A DNA stretch of 22,233 nt from Alphaproteobacteria bacterium UBA7314 (GTDB lineage: Bacteria > Pseudomonadota > Alphaproteobacteria > MPNO01 > UBA830), in contig DKQG01000053.1 of assembly GCA_002471575.1 (NCBI GenBank), positions 125,400 to 147,632 on the forward strand, written 5' to 3'. Positions 1 through 7,278 of this stretch are shown piece by piece. The translations under genes were made by a program, and so were the position numbers. The first letter of the stretch is position 1, and every line of letters begins with the position of its first letter. Below the pieces are notes generated by a model that was not told the DNA's origin, ran no database searches, and saw only the letters and a list, made by a program, of their open reading frames with translations.

Positions 1-1
1 G

Positions 2-145
2 AAACCAGCCGCAAAAAAGCCGGCTGCCAAGAGGCCAGCCGCGAAAAAGCCGGCCGCCAAGAAACCAGCTGTGAAACCGACGGCTAAGCCTGCCGCAAAG
101 GCGGCGGCCAAACCTGCTGCAAAGAAACCGGCGGCGAAATCGGGC
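2..145 (+). repeat. 15-bp coding tandem repeat (AAKKP units)
   Basis: Imperfect 15-base units encode Ala-Ala-Lys-Lys-Pro and variants with Arg or Val, running from the window edge to about base 145 inside the carD-like gene. Units differ mostly at third positions (ccg/cca, gcc/gcg, aaa/aag), which suggests the amino-acid pattern is selected and the repeat is not freshly expanded. Such tracts vary in copy number between strains in other bacteria. Confidence 0.8.
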
Positions 146-637
146 TCAAAGAAACTACCCTTTGCCAAGGGCGACTACGTCGTGTACCCGACGCACGGTG
201 TCGGTAAGGTCACCGGGATTGAAAGAAGCGAAGTGGCGGGTTTCAATCTGCAGCTTTTCGTTATTCTCTTCGATTCTGAAAAAATGACCCTGCGCGTGCC
301 GGTTGAGAAAGTTGCGGACTCCGGGCTGCGCAAGATCAGTTCCAAGGACAAGATGCAGGCGGTGACCGCCACACTGAAGGGACGCGCACGGTCCAAGCGC
401 ACCATGTGGAGCCGCCGCGCTCAGGAGTACGAGGCGAAGATCAACAGCGGCGATCCGGTCGCCATCGCCGAAGTGGTGCGCGATCTGTATCGCGCCGCTG
501 GGCAGCCCGAACAATCCTACAGCGAACGCCAAATGTACGAGGCCGCGCTGGAACGGCTGGTTAACGAGTACGCGCTGGTCGAAAAACTGGATGTTGAGGC
601 AGCGACCGAGAAGATTGAGAGTGTTCTCGCCGGGTAG
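2..637 (+). CDS. carD: CarD/CdnL-family transcriptional regulator, 5' truncated
   Basis: The frame is open from base 2, so the gene begins outside the window; the GTG at 71 lies inside the repetitive tail and is not a convincing start. The visible protein has two parts. The first, about 50 residues, is built from AAKKP-like units, very basic and presumably disordered. The second is a CarD_TRCF/RID domain beginning FAKGDYVVYPTHGVGKVTGI, followed by an all-helical C-terminal half ending near EKIESVLAG. CarD/CdnL proteins bind the RNA polymerase beta subunit and stabilise promoter open complexes, notably at rRNA promoters. The Lys/Ala/Pro tail resembles histone H1-like tails and may add non-specific DNA binding (inference). 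The gene stands alone, facing a minus-strand cyclase remnant. The family call is firm; the full N-terminal length is unknown. Confidence 0.93.
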   Translation, partial: KPAAKKPAAKRPAAKKPAAKKPAVKPTAKPAAKAAAKPAAKKPAAKSGSKKLPFAKGDYVVYPTHGVGKVTGIERSEVAGFNLQLFVILFDSEKMTLRVPVEKVADSGLRKISSKDKMQAVTATLKGRARSKRTMWSRRAQEYEAKINSGDPVAIAEVVRDLYRAAGQPEQSYSERQMYEAALERLVNEYALVEKLDVEAATEKIESVLAG

Positions 638-703
638 CGGCCTGCGATTCCCTGATTGGGAAAACGGAAGGCCTGATTTGGCGGGCCGCTTCTATTCCAT
701 GAT

Positions 704-1102
704 CTATACGTCGATATCACCGTCGCGGCCATGTATGTCGTTATGTCCGGCGTTTCTGAGGACGGTTTTGTCAGCGGTGAGTGCGTCGGAGTCACTGCTG
801 ATCATAATCTTGACTTCTGCAAGCGTTCCGATTTCTTCGCAGAGTTGCGCAAGCCAGGCCGCGGCGTTCGCGCTGTAACCCACAAGCGTGTATTTGACCC
901 GCCCCGGTGCCCCGATCTTGCCGACCAGTGTCTCGCCGGTGTGTATCCCGATGCGCACCGCTGTTGCCCCGCGGTGCTCGCGCCGGCGTATCTCGTTGTC
1001 GCGGGTGATTCGTCTGCGGAGCCATCGGGCGGCTTGCAGAGCGTGGTCGGCGTTTTCGCTGTTTGGTCCGGATCCTAGAATGCCGGTAAAATCAGGCCAC
1101 TA
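704..1102 (-). pseudogene. Class III adenylate/guanylate cyclase remnant (C-terminal part)
   Basis: The minus frame from the stop at 1100-1102 down to 704 reads as the second half of a class III nucleotidyl cyclase domain: FTGILG, NADHALQAA, VRIGIHTGETLVGKIGAPGR, then YTLVGYSANAAAWLAQ. No ATG or recognisable first half (the metal-binding Asp region) was found upstream before the M48 gene ends at 1291. The catalytic segment, normally like VGDTVNxAxRLE, has Tyr where the substrate-specifying Asp is expected and Trp where the transition-state Arg is expected; only the Asn remains. The fragment therefore cannot be an active cyclase and is most simply a decaying gene. A GTG at 958 could start an 84-residue product, but a functional protein is unlikely. 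Confidence 0.8.
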
Positions 1103-1290
1103 AATCCCATAGCCAGTGCCATCCGTCAGGGTTGTTCTCACCCGATTGCGCCGTCGCGAAGTCGACCGTTGAGATGTGAGAATATTGACCATGCTAAGAG
1201 CCCACTCGAGCCCGATTCTGTGTAAACCTATAACAACCCGTGGCCATGTCATGCCGCCGGGGTTCATCCCGTCGGGTCGATTGAAATACC

Positions 1291-2757
1291 CTAGCGCAGC
1301 GTAACAGTCTTGATTTTCTGGCCGGCCCGGAGACTGTCTTTTGGTCCCAGACCGTTAAGTACGCGGAAGCGCTCTTCCTTGAAATCGGGAAAGGGTAGGC
1401 GTTGCGACAGGCCTGATACTGTATCGCCCCGCCGTACGGTGGCGACCCCAAGAACGAGGGGTTTCAGGCGCCCGGCTTCCCGGGCGCCGAGCCGGCGGAA
1501 ACTGTATGTTACCCGGCGCAGATCCGTCGATATCGCCGCGGTCCGTTCTGTTGGCGTGACGAAAGTAAACCGGTAGATATCCTTCTCGATCCGGTAAGCC
1601 ACCAAGCGCAGATCGACGTTCCCGCCACTGGTTCGGGCGCGTGTCGTGGCCGTGGCTGCCTGCAGCCCGCGAACGGTGATGGGTTCGAGATCGCGCAGCC
1701 GCAGCTTCTTGGCCCAGACTCTCCGGATGTATGACGTCATCGATCCCAAATACGGTTTCCCACCGTCGAAGATAAAGCGGGTGCCGGACGGCCCGAAACC
1801 ATGGACGGCCTGGGGCGTATTGAAGACGCTGAACCCCTGCGGGACCCTGAAGGCGAAACGCAGCTTGGGATGTAGAAACTCCTGTCCACGTACGAACCCC
1901 TGATCGGGGTCGTCGCCGTAAAGCATACCGTTTACTTTCGACAGGTAGCGCTTCCGCGCTGTGATCGGCTTTTTCACGTTGGCCTTACGGGCAAGATTCG
2001 TCGCCCGCTGCACGCGGGCAATGGGGGCAGGGTGGGTGGCGAGATAATTGAACCGATCGACGGAGTCCGGTGATTGGCCCCGGCGCTTGGCATCCAGACG
2101 CGAACTGGCGCGCAGCGTGGACAGGAATCCCGCCATTGCTCTTGGATCGTACCCCGCCTGAGACAGATACCGGACACCGAGCTGATCGGATTCGTATTCG
2201 TTGTCGCGAGAATGGCTCTGTAAAAGCGAGACTGCGCCGACCTGTCCGAGTTCCGCGCCTGCGCGCCCGCCGAGGACCGCCGCCGCGATCACCCCGACAT
2301 TGGCCAGCAAAGAATACCCCTGCCGCCGGGCATGGTGAAGCGCGGTGATGTGCCCGATTTCGTGGGCCAGCACGCCGGCAAGCTGCGCTTCGTTATCCGC
2401 CAGCGCCATCAGGCCCCGGGTGATGTATACATATCCGCCGGGGGTCGCGAATGCGTTGACGATATCGGAATTGAGCAGCGTGAACGTCCATTTCAGGTTC
2501 GGACGCTCCGAAGTTTTGGCGAGTAACTGACCGATGCTGTCGACGTAACGCTTCAGCTCAGGCGTGCCGTACTCACCGCCGAATTCAGCGATGATTTTCG
2601 GGTGCGTTTCGCGACCCACGCGGATTTCGTCAGCCTCCGTAAAGCCGCCCGTAAAACTGGTTCCACCGGTGGCCGGGTTTTTAGCACACCCGGTCAACTG
2701 AACCGCCAGCAGGGCGGCCACGGCGAAAATCGATACAAGTCTGGTCGTTTTGGTCAT
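1291..2757 (-). CDS. M48-family metalloprotease, lipoprotein, with C-terminal LysM-like domain
   Basis: Predicted periplasmic zinc protease of the BepA/YfgC-like M48 group, which handles outer-membrane or envelope protein quality control. A lipoprotein signal is visible: hydrophobic residues 7-20, then lipobox LTGC with Cys24 as the lipidated residue. The zinc site HEIGH lies at residues 132-136 and the third ligand region NEYESDQLG around 186-194. Residues about 310-420 form a separate domain, and the last 55 residues (VRRGDTVSGLSQRLP to LRAGQKIKTV) look like a LysM module, suggesting peptidoglycan attachment. The ATG at 2757 is preceded by GAGGTG at a good distance. The 488-residue length fits the alphaproteobacterial version of this family. 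It is monocistronic as far as can be seen. The physiological substrate is unknown. Confidence 0.93.
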   Translation of the reverse strand: MTKTTRLVSIFAVAALLAVQLTGCAKNPATGGTSFTGGFTEADEIRVGRETHPKIIAEFGGEYGTPELKRYVDSIGQLLAKTSERPNLKWTFTLLNSDIVNAFATPGGYVYITRGLMALADNEAQLAGVLAHEIGHITALHHARRQGYSLLANVGVIAAAVLGGRAGAELGQVGAVSLLQSHSRDNEYESDQLGVRYLSQAGYDPRAMAGFLSTLRASSRLDAKRRGQSPDSVDRFNYLATHPAPIARVQRATNLARKANVKKPITARKRYLSKVNGMLYGDDPDQGFVRGQEFLHPKLRFAFRVPQGFSVFNTPQAVHGFGPSGTRFIFDGGKPYLGSMTSYIRRVWAKKLRLRDLEPITVRGLQAATATTRARTSGGNVDLRLVAYRIEKDIYRFTFVTPTERTAAISTDLRRVTYSFRRLGAREAGRLKPLVLGVATVRRGDTVSGLSQRLPFPDFKEERFRVLNGLGPKDSLRAGQKIKTVTLR

Positions 2758-3318
2758 TTACCCAACACCTCGTTCTGCTCGGGATGCGTGATCGCGACTA
2801 TCGGGCCATTTCTTTTTCTCACCCCGCCGCGGACGCGCATACGTTTTCCTTCGGACTAGCCTATGTAAGTGTCCGACCCGCGGAAAAGCTTAATTTTCGA
2901 CCGACGTCTGTAAATTGTGAAGTCAGCCCGCCAAGCATCCCCCAAATTCAGATAACCCCTTCCCGTACTATGGCAACTAACACCGGCACGGCTTCGACGA
3001 TCTGAAATGTGCCGATCCGGTCAGCCACGCCCGGAAGCCGCTATCGATCGTTACGGTATCGCTGTCAGTTACCCCAAAAATCGAGGCGGCCGTCACCTCA
3101 TCGGGATTGCGCAACCGCAAATCGCGGGCATAAGCGGGGTCGGCCGCAGCAGAAAAACCGATAGTAAGATTTGCCATGCGTACAGATGTTCGTTCCGGAA
3201 GGACGATTGACCCGATTTTTAACGGGATACGCCTTTGCGTTGCCGATTTGCCCCGGTAGTATATCTCGCCACCGTCGCCCCGCCCGATGGCGGCGTAACT
3301 TTGTACGGAGTGAACGAC
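2758..3318. other. Long intergenic region with a possible gene fragment
   Basis: These 561 bases separate the divergent M48 and prolyl aminopeptidase genes and should carry promoters for both, but no strong -35/-10 pair stands out. On the minus strand an ATG at 3177 opens a frame to 2977 beginning MANLTIGFSAAADPAYARDL, with protein-like composition up to about 3010. A second minus frame just downstream (about 3000-2860) reads IVEAVPVLVAIVREGVI, then a TGA, then IWGMLGGLTSQFT. Together these may be pieces of one decayed gene, but I recognise no family and the evidence is compositional only. Confidence 0.35.
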
Positions 3319-4287
3319 GTGACCGACCGGCGCCTGCGCGGCCAACTTTATCCGCCGATCGAGCCCTACGACAGCGACATGCTAGCCCTGGACGAAACGC
3401 ACAGCATGTATTGGGAACAGTCAGGCAATCCGGGCGGTATTCCCGTGCTGTTTCTCCATGGCGGGCCCGGTGCGGGCGCGACGTCCGTTCACCGCCGGTT
3501 CTTTGATCCGAGCAGTTACCGGATCGTAATATTCGACCAGCGTGGCGCCGGCCGATCGACCCCGCGGGGCGACCTGTCGAACAACACGACTGCGCATCTG
3601 ATCGACGACATAGAACGGCTACGCGAACATCTTGGTATCTCGAAATTTTTGCTTTTCGGCGGCTCCTGGGGCAGCACGTTGGCCTTGGCCTATGCCGAGG
3701 CCTTTCCGGAAAACTGCCTTGGGCTGGTCATTCGCGGAATTTTCCTCGGCCGCTCGTCGGAGATCGATTGGTTTCTGTACGGCCTGAAGAAGGTGTTTCC
3801 GGAAGCTTGGCGCCATTTTGCCTCGGCTCTTCCGGAGGACGAGAGACATGACATCCTTGGCAACTTTCATCTCCGCCTGCTCGACCCTGACCCCGCTGTG
3901 CATTTGCCGGCGGCGCGGGCATGGAGCCGCTATGAAGGTGCCTGCTCAACCCTGCATCCTAGTCCTGAAACCGTGGCGGCCTTCGGCGAGGATTCGATGG
4001 CTTTCGCTCTGGCGCGCATCGAAACGCACTATTTTACCAACAGCAATTTCATGTCCGACAACACTTTGCTGGACAACATCGATAAAATTCGCAATTTGCC
4101 TTGTCTGATCATTCAGGGCCGCTATGACATGATCTGCCCAATCGTGACGGCTGACGAACTGCATCGTGCGTGGCCGGGCTCGGACATGTTCGTTGTGCCG
4201 GATGCCGGGCATTCAGCTATGGATCCCGGCGTCCGCGAAGCGCTGGTCCGGGCGACGGAGAAATACAAACTGCAGTTCGGTGGCTGA
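3319..4287 (+). CDS. pip: Prolyl aminopeptidase (proline iminopeptidase, S33)
   Basis: Cytoplasmic serine exopeptidase that removes N-terminal proline from peptides. The alpha/beta-hydrolase signature is clear: oxyanion loop HGGPGAG, nucleophile elbow GGSWGS, acid in QGRYDMICP and base in PDAGHSAM. With the start chosen here the triad is Ser116, Asp270, His298. The N-terminus LYPPIEPYDSDML and YWEQSGNP are typical of the family. I chose GTG at 3319 because GGAG at 3307-3310 precedes it by 8 bases and the protein then has the usual length of about 322 residues. The open frame extends back to 3235 but adds 28 residues without family similarity. It stands alone, upstream of the PagL-like gene. 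Confidence 0.93.
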   Translation: MTDRRLRGQLYPPIEPYDSDMLALDETHSMYWEQSGNPGGIPVLFLHGGPGAGATSVHRRFFDPSSYRIVIFDQRGAGRSTPRGDLSNNTTAHLIDDIERLREHLGISKFLLFGGSWGSTLALAYAEAFPENCLGLVIRGIFLGRSSEIDWFLYGLKKVFPEAWRHFASALPEDERHDILGNFHLRLLDPDPAVHLPAARAWSRYEGACSTLHPSPETVAAFGEDSMAFALARIETHYFTNSNFMSDNTLLDNIDKIRNLPCLIIQGRYDMICPIVTADELHRAWPGSDMFVVPDAGHSAMDPGVREALVRATEKYKLQFGG

Positions 4288-4403
4288 CCCCGTTTCTTCG
4301 GAGACAGCTTTTCATGGCATAGCGATATCGACTAGAGTGACGCCCGCGCGTTTAAAACGTGGGATTAAAAAAGAGAAAAACAGTTCAGGTGAGGTCCGGT
4401 AGC

Positions 4404-4910
4404 GTGCATCGACTGCGAGCAATGTTTAGAACAATTCTTGTGGCCATATTATTGTCGGCGCCCTGGCCCGCGGTGGCTGATGATCCCGATTTCCTGACAC
4501 TGGCTGCTGGTCATTACGACGTGTATCAGAAAAAACACCAAGCTGCAGAATTCCGTGCAGAATACCGTTTAGACAAGAAGATTTGGATCTTCAAGCCATT
4601 GGCCGGTGTCATGGGAACGACGGATTCGGCGCTCTACGGATATGGTGGCGTACTGGTCGACGTATATTTCGGACGCCGCTGGGTCCTGACACCCAGCTTT
4701 GCCGCTGGTTATTACGAGAAGGGAGACGGGCGCGATCTTGGGCATGAGCTAGAATTCCGTTCCTCGATCGAGTTGTCCTACCGTTTTGATAACCGCGCCC
4801 GGCTCGGGCTGTCGTTCTATCACCTGTCAAACGCCAATATCGGGGATTTCAACCCGGGCACGGAAGTTCTCAGCATCGTTTACTCTATCCCGCTGGGTTC
4901 TAATAACTAG
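4404..4910 (+). CDS. pagL: PagL-like lipid A 3-O-deacylase / acyloxyacyl hydrolase
   Basis: Outer-membrane beta-barrel esterase predicted to remove the 3-O-acyl chain from lipid A. A signal peptide is visible (hydrophobic FRTILVAILLSAPWPAVA, probable cleavage before DDPD). The mature part alternates aromatic and polar residues like an eight-strand barrel and ends with an aromatic-rich strand. The family motif YHLSNANIGDFNPGTE supplies the His and Ser two residues apart and a Glu 12 residues after the Ser, the same spacing as the His126/Ser128/Glu140 triad of Pseudomonas PagL. The start is GTG at 4404, with AGGTGAGG nine bases upstream; ATG at 4422 is an alternative lacking such a site. Such enzymes modulate endotoxin recognition and envelope permeability. 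It may be independently transcribed, given the 116-base gap after pip. Confidence 0.86.
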   Translation: MHRLRAMFRTILVAILLSAPWPAVADDPDFLTLAAGHYDVYQKKHQAAEFRAEYRLDKKIWIFKPLAGVMGTTDSALYGYGGVLVDVYFGRRWVLTPSFAAGYYEKGDGRDLGHELEFRSSIELSYRFDNRARLGLSFYHLSNANIGDFNPGTEVLSIVYSIPLGSNN

Positions 4911-5021
4911 GTATATTTCCATCGATCCAGCGGGCCACCGCCAACGCAGTCAGGCATGACGTTTGCGCGCACCAAATTATGGGATAGCTTCCATCGGCTG
5001 GCGCCTGCCGCTCTGCATTGA

Positions 5022-5410
5022 CCCGATGATTATCTCCGCCGGCGGGCCGGGAACAACTTTACCCTGTATCATCTGGCGCTGTCGGATACCGTCGGCAATG
5101 GTCGGAAAGCGGCTCCATCACCGGTGATACCGACAGCGGCGATGCCCGTGCCGAAGCCGTGTACGAGATCAATTGCTGACCACTCGACTCCTTCGACTTT
5201 CCCGACAAGAGTTTCTGAAAATTGACGTCGAGGGTCCGGAACCTGCCGTGGTGGGGCGTCCGCGACACCATCCGGAAACACTGGCCCAACCTGATGATCG
5301 AGATCTAGGCCAATATCATCGGCAACGACACAATGCGTGCCCTGATCGACGATATTTGCGCCGACGGCTGCAATCGCCCGCTCTTCTATGGTCGGCTGGA
5401 AACATTTTGA
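5022..5410 (+). pseudogene. FkbM-family methyltransferase remnant
   Basis: Pieces of an FkbM-type SAM-dependent methyltransferase are spread over three plus frames. One frame gives PDDYLRRRAGNNFTLYHLAL followed by SDTVGN (5022-5099). A second gives GDTDSGDARAEAVYEINC, then TGA at 5177, then PLDSFDFPDKSF. A third gives FLKIDVEGPE (the FkbM motif IDVEG). The second frame returns as RDTIRKHWPNLMIEI, then TAG at 5306, then ANIIGNDTMRALIDDICADG, ending at TGA 5408. At least three frameshifts and two nonsense codons are needed to explain it, so it is dead. The SAM-binding N-terminal part is not readable upstream. Members usually methylate sugars or polyketides; the original target cannot be told. 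Confidence 0.82.
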
Positions 5411-5536
5411 CCTCGAAAGCCATCAGAGGGAAACGTTCGCAACGGGCGACATGCTTAAATTCGCGAATAATGTCATATTCCTGCCGTGGGATTAGGCTTC
5501 CAATTTCGACCCGCATTGCGTTACATGAATACCGGA

Positions 5537-5613
5537 GGCCCCGTAGCTCAGTTGGATAGAGCGACAGATTCCTAATCTGTAGGTCACAGGTTCGAATCCT
5601 GTCGGGGTCACCA
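5537..5613 (+). tRNA. tRNA-Arg (anticodon CCT)
   Basis: A complete cloverleaf of 77 bases with encoded CCA. Acceptor arms are GGCCCCG (5537-5543) and CGGGGTC (5603-5609), with discriminator A5610 and CCA at 5611-5613. The anticodon stem ACAGA/TCTGT encloses the loop TTCCTAA, giving anticodon CCT, which reads AGG. The T arm is ACAGG-TTCGAAT-CCTGT. This minor Arg tRNA is a frequent target of tyrosine-type integrases, and the DNA immediately 3' is AT-richer with repeats and a gene fragment. Confidence 0.97.
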
Positions 5614-5673
5614 TAATTTTCGAGCGGAAATAGTGTAAATATAACAACGAGTTGCAGATACCAAAATGCGGCT

Positions 5674-5732
5674 TGTGTGACGTTTGAGCTAATTTTGTGT
5701 GACAAACTGTGTGACAGTTTTGCAGTCACACT
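5674..5732 (+). repeat. Cluster of TGTGTGAC repeats downstream of the tRNA
   Basis: TGTGTGAC occurs three times as direct copies at 5674-5681, 5696-5703 and 5708-5715, and once inverted (GTCACAC at 5725-5731). The last direct copy and the inverted copy form a 7-bp stem with a 9-base loop. The position, 60-120 bases past a tRNA 3' end, is what one expects for integrase arm-type sites, but no integrase gene or second copy of the tRNA 3' end was found. Confidence 0.6.
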
Positions 5733-5744
5733 AAGCCCCCCCTT

Positions 5745-6256
5745 TTGGCTGTCTATGAACTCATTGGTGGTCCGTCTGCATACCAGAGGAGAAAATTCAT
5801 CGATGCCCACGTCGTTACAAATCAACAGGTGGTGAATTTAAAACGTAAGAATGGAGAGACCTTTACCAGTATAATTTTGGCAAAAGATGATAATCTGGAT
5901 CTTGCGTTGATAGCAGTATCTCGCCCGGGTTTACCCATACCGCTTAGGTCAAGAACACCTGAGGTGGGACAAGATGCTTTTGCACTTGGTCACCTTAGAG
6001 GGCTTGAGTTTGCTCTGACAAAGGGCTTGATAAGCGCAATCCGAGAACTTCCTATTGGGGTGGGGAATGTCATCTCGTCTGTTTTTTGCAGACTGATGTA
6101 CCGATCAACCCAGGAAACTCTGGCGGCCCTTTAATCGTTGAAAAAAAGGTGGTGGGTGTAAATACTTTTAAACGCACGGGCGATAATACAGAAGGTCTCG
6201 GGTTCGCTCTTGTCAGCACGGTGTTACGCGAACGGCTCGCAAAAAATCTGAAATAG
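5745..6256 (+). pseudogene. Trypsin-like (S1C/Deg-type) serine protease remnant
   Basis: Two consecutive frames form the second part of a Deg-type protease domain. The first (5745 to about 6087) includes VVTNQQVV and DDNLDLALIAVS, the latter holding the triad Asp. After a T6 run at 6082-6087 the reading continues in another frame as QTDVPINPGNSGGPLIVEKK, which holds the catalytic Ser motif GNSGG, and ends at TAG 6254. One extra T in the run would restore the frame. The His normally in TNxHVV is Gln here, and sequence before FIDA is missing, so the fragment is inactive even without the frameshift. The DNA is visibly AT-richer than its surroundings, which suggests it arrived next to the tRNA by transfer. 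Confidence 0.82.
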
Positions 6257-6399
6257 ATCGCTCGCCATTATTCCCTCAAAAGATCGAAACCCGTTCAGGT
6301 AGCTCGCCAAGGTGAATTCACAGACCGAAATCTTTTGCCGCCCGGGCTCGGTCAGAAATTAGGGGTACGACACTCTGAATTCAGCGTTCGGCGACGCTG

Positions 6400-7269
6400 T
6401 CATTCATTCGGCCGCTGATCCCGGATCTTGTCAGCAGCATGCGCGCACAGATCCTGGGTGTCGCCAAATGTGGTAGCGCCCGCGCGCCTAATTTCAGGCA
6501 GCAGTTTCAGGAAAATCCGGGCCGTCAAATCGGCATTGTGCAGCGCCGAATGCCGGTCCTCGACGAACTCGTCGAAATGCTTCGATAGGGAATCCAGCGT
6601 GTGATCCCGCCGCGCCGGAAACGCGGCGATGGACAGCAGCATCGTATCGAGGCTGGGATTATGTGCGTTGTCGGCCCGGTTCATGAGCGACAGGTCGAAG
6701 GCGATATTGTGTCCGACCAGAACCGCATCGCCCGCGTAATCGAGGAACTCGGTCAGCATTTCCTCGATCCCGGGGGCGTGGGCCACCATCTCGTCGGTGA
6801 TGCCGTGAAAGCGTTTAGAGTGCTTCGGGATAGGCTGCCCTGTATTGACCGTGCGTTCGAACGTATCCCCCTCCAGCAATCTGCCGTTCACAATCCGCAC
6901 CGCGCCGATCTGCACGATATCGTCGCGTTTTACGCCCAGCCCAGTGGTTTCAGTGTCGAAGATCACGAATTCGAGATTGCCCATCGGCAGCGAGGCGATA
7001 TCGGAATAGCGGATTTCGAGTCGCAGCGGCGTGAAATCCTTGGTCAGCGGCTGCGGCAGCAGGTCTGGATAAGAGGCGTCGTCGCTAGGGGGCGCGATAT
7101 GGCGCCACAGCACCCAGAACACCGCGGCGATTCCCACCCACGCCGGCACCAGCGCCCGCAAAAGGGTTTCGGGTCCGCTGGGGAATTGCCATACCGCGCC
7201 CGCCGTCAGCGCCATGACGACCAGCGCGGCGATGACGAAAAGTTGTGGCAGGGTGAAGCGGTGCAGCAT
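6400..7269 (-). CDS. Membrane-anchored DnaQ-like 3'-5' exonuclease
   Basis: DEDDh-superfamily exonuclease related to the DNA polymerase III epsilon subunit. Residues about 9-27 and 38-57 are hydrophobic and should anchor it to the inner membrane. The nuclease domain starts near residue 99: Exo I is FDTETTGLG (Asp105, Glu107), Exo II is GHNIAFDLSLM (Asp192), and Exo III is RHSALHNADLTA (His240). In the usual HxALxDA pattern the residue five after the His is the fourth catalytic Asp; here it is Asn245 (codon AAT), with an Asp two residues later. The gene starts 9 bases after the transglycosylase remnant ends, so it probably belongs to the same transcript. The substrate (damaged DNA or RNA, or signalling nucleotides) is unknown. 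It is not the replicative proofreader, given the membrane anchor. Confidence 0.88.
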   Translation of the reverse strand: MLHRFTLPQLFVIAALVVMALTAGAVWQFPSGPETLLRALVPAWVGIAAVFWVLWRHIAPPSDDASYPDLLPQPLTKDFTPLRLEIRYSDIASLPMGNLEFVIFDTETTGLGVKRDDIVQIGAVRIVNGRLLEGDTFERTVNTGQPIPKHSKRFHGITDEMVAHAPGIEEMLTEFLDYAGDAVLVGHNIAFDLSLMNRADNAHNPSLDTMLLSIAAFPARRDHTLDSLSKHFDEFVEDRHSALHNADLTARIFLKLLPEIRRAGATTFGDTQDLCAHAADKIRDQRPNE

Positions 7270-7278
7270 GCGGAAATA

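Noticed and set aside
638..703. Intrinsic terminator after carD (GCGGCC and GGCCGC arms)
   Set aside because: The arms are only six bases with a loop near 40 bases and no clear T-run.
2977..3345. 122-residue minus-strand open frame as a full gene
   Set aside because: Its upstream part overlaps the ribosome site and first codons of prolyl aminopeptidase; only the segment from 3177 is kept, as a doubtful fragment.
5316..5825. 169-residue minus-strand open frame across the tRNA containing GDPDRIRTCDLQIRNLSLYP
   Set aside because: That peptide is the well-known false translation of the antisense strand of a tRNA; the frame has no other support.
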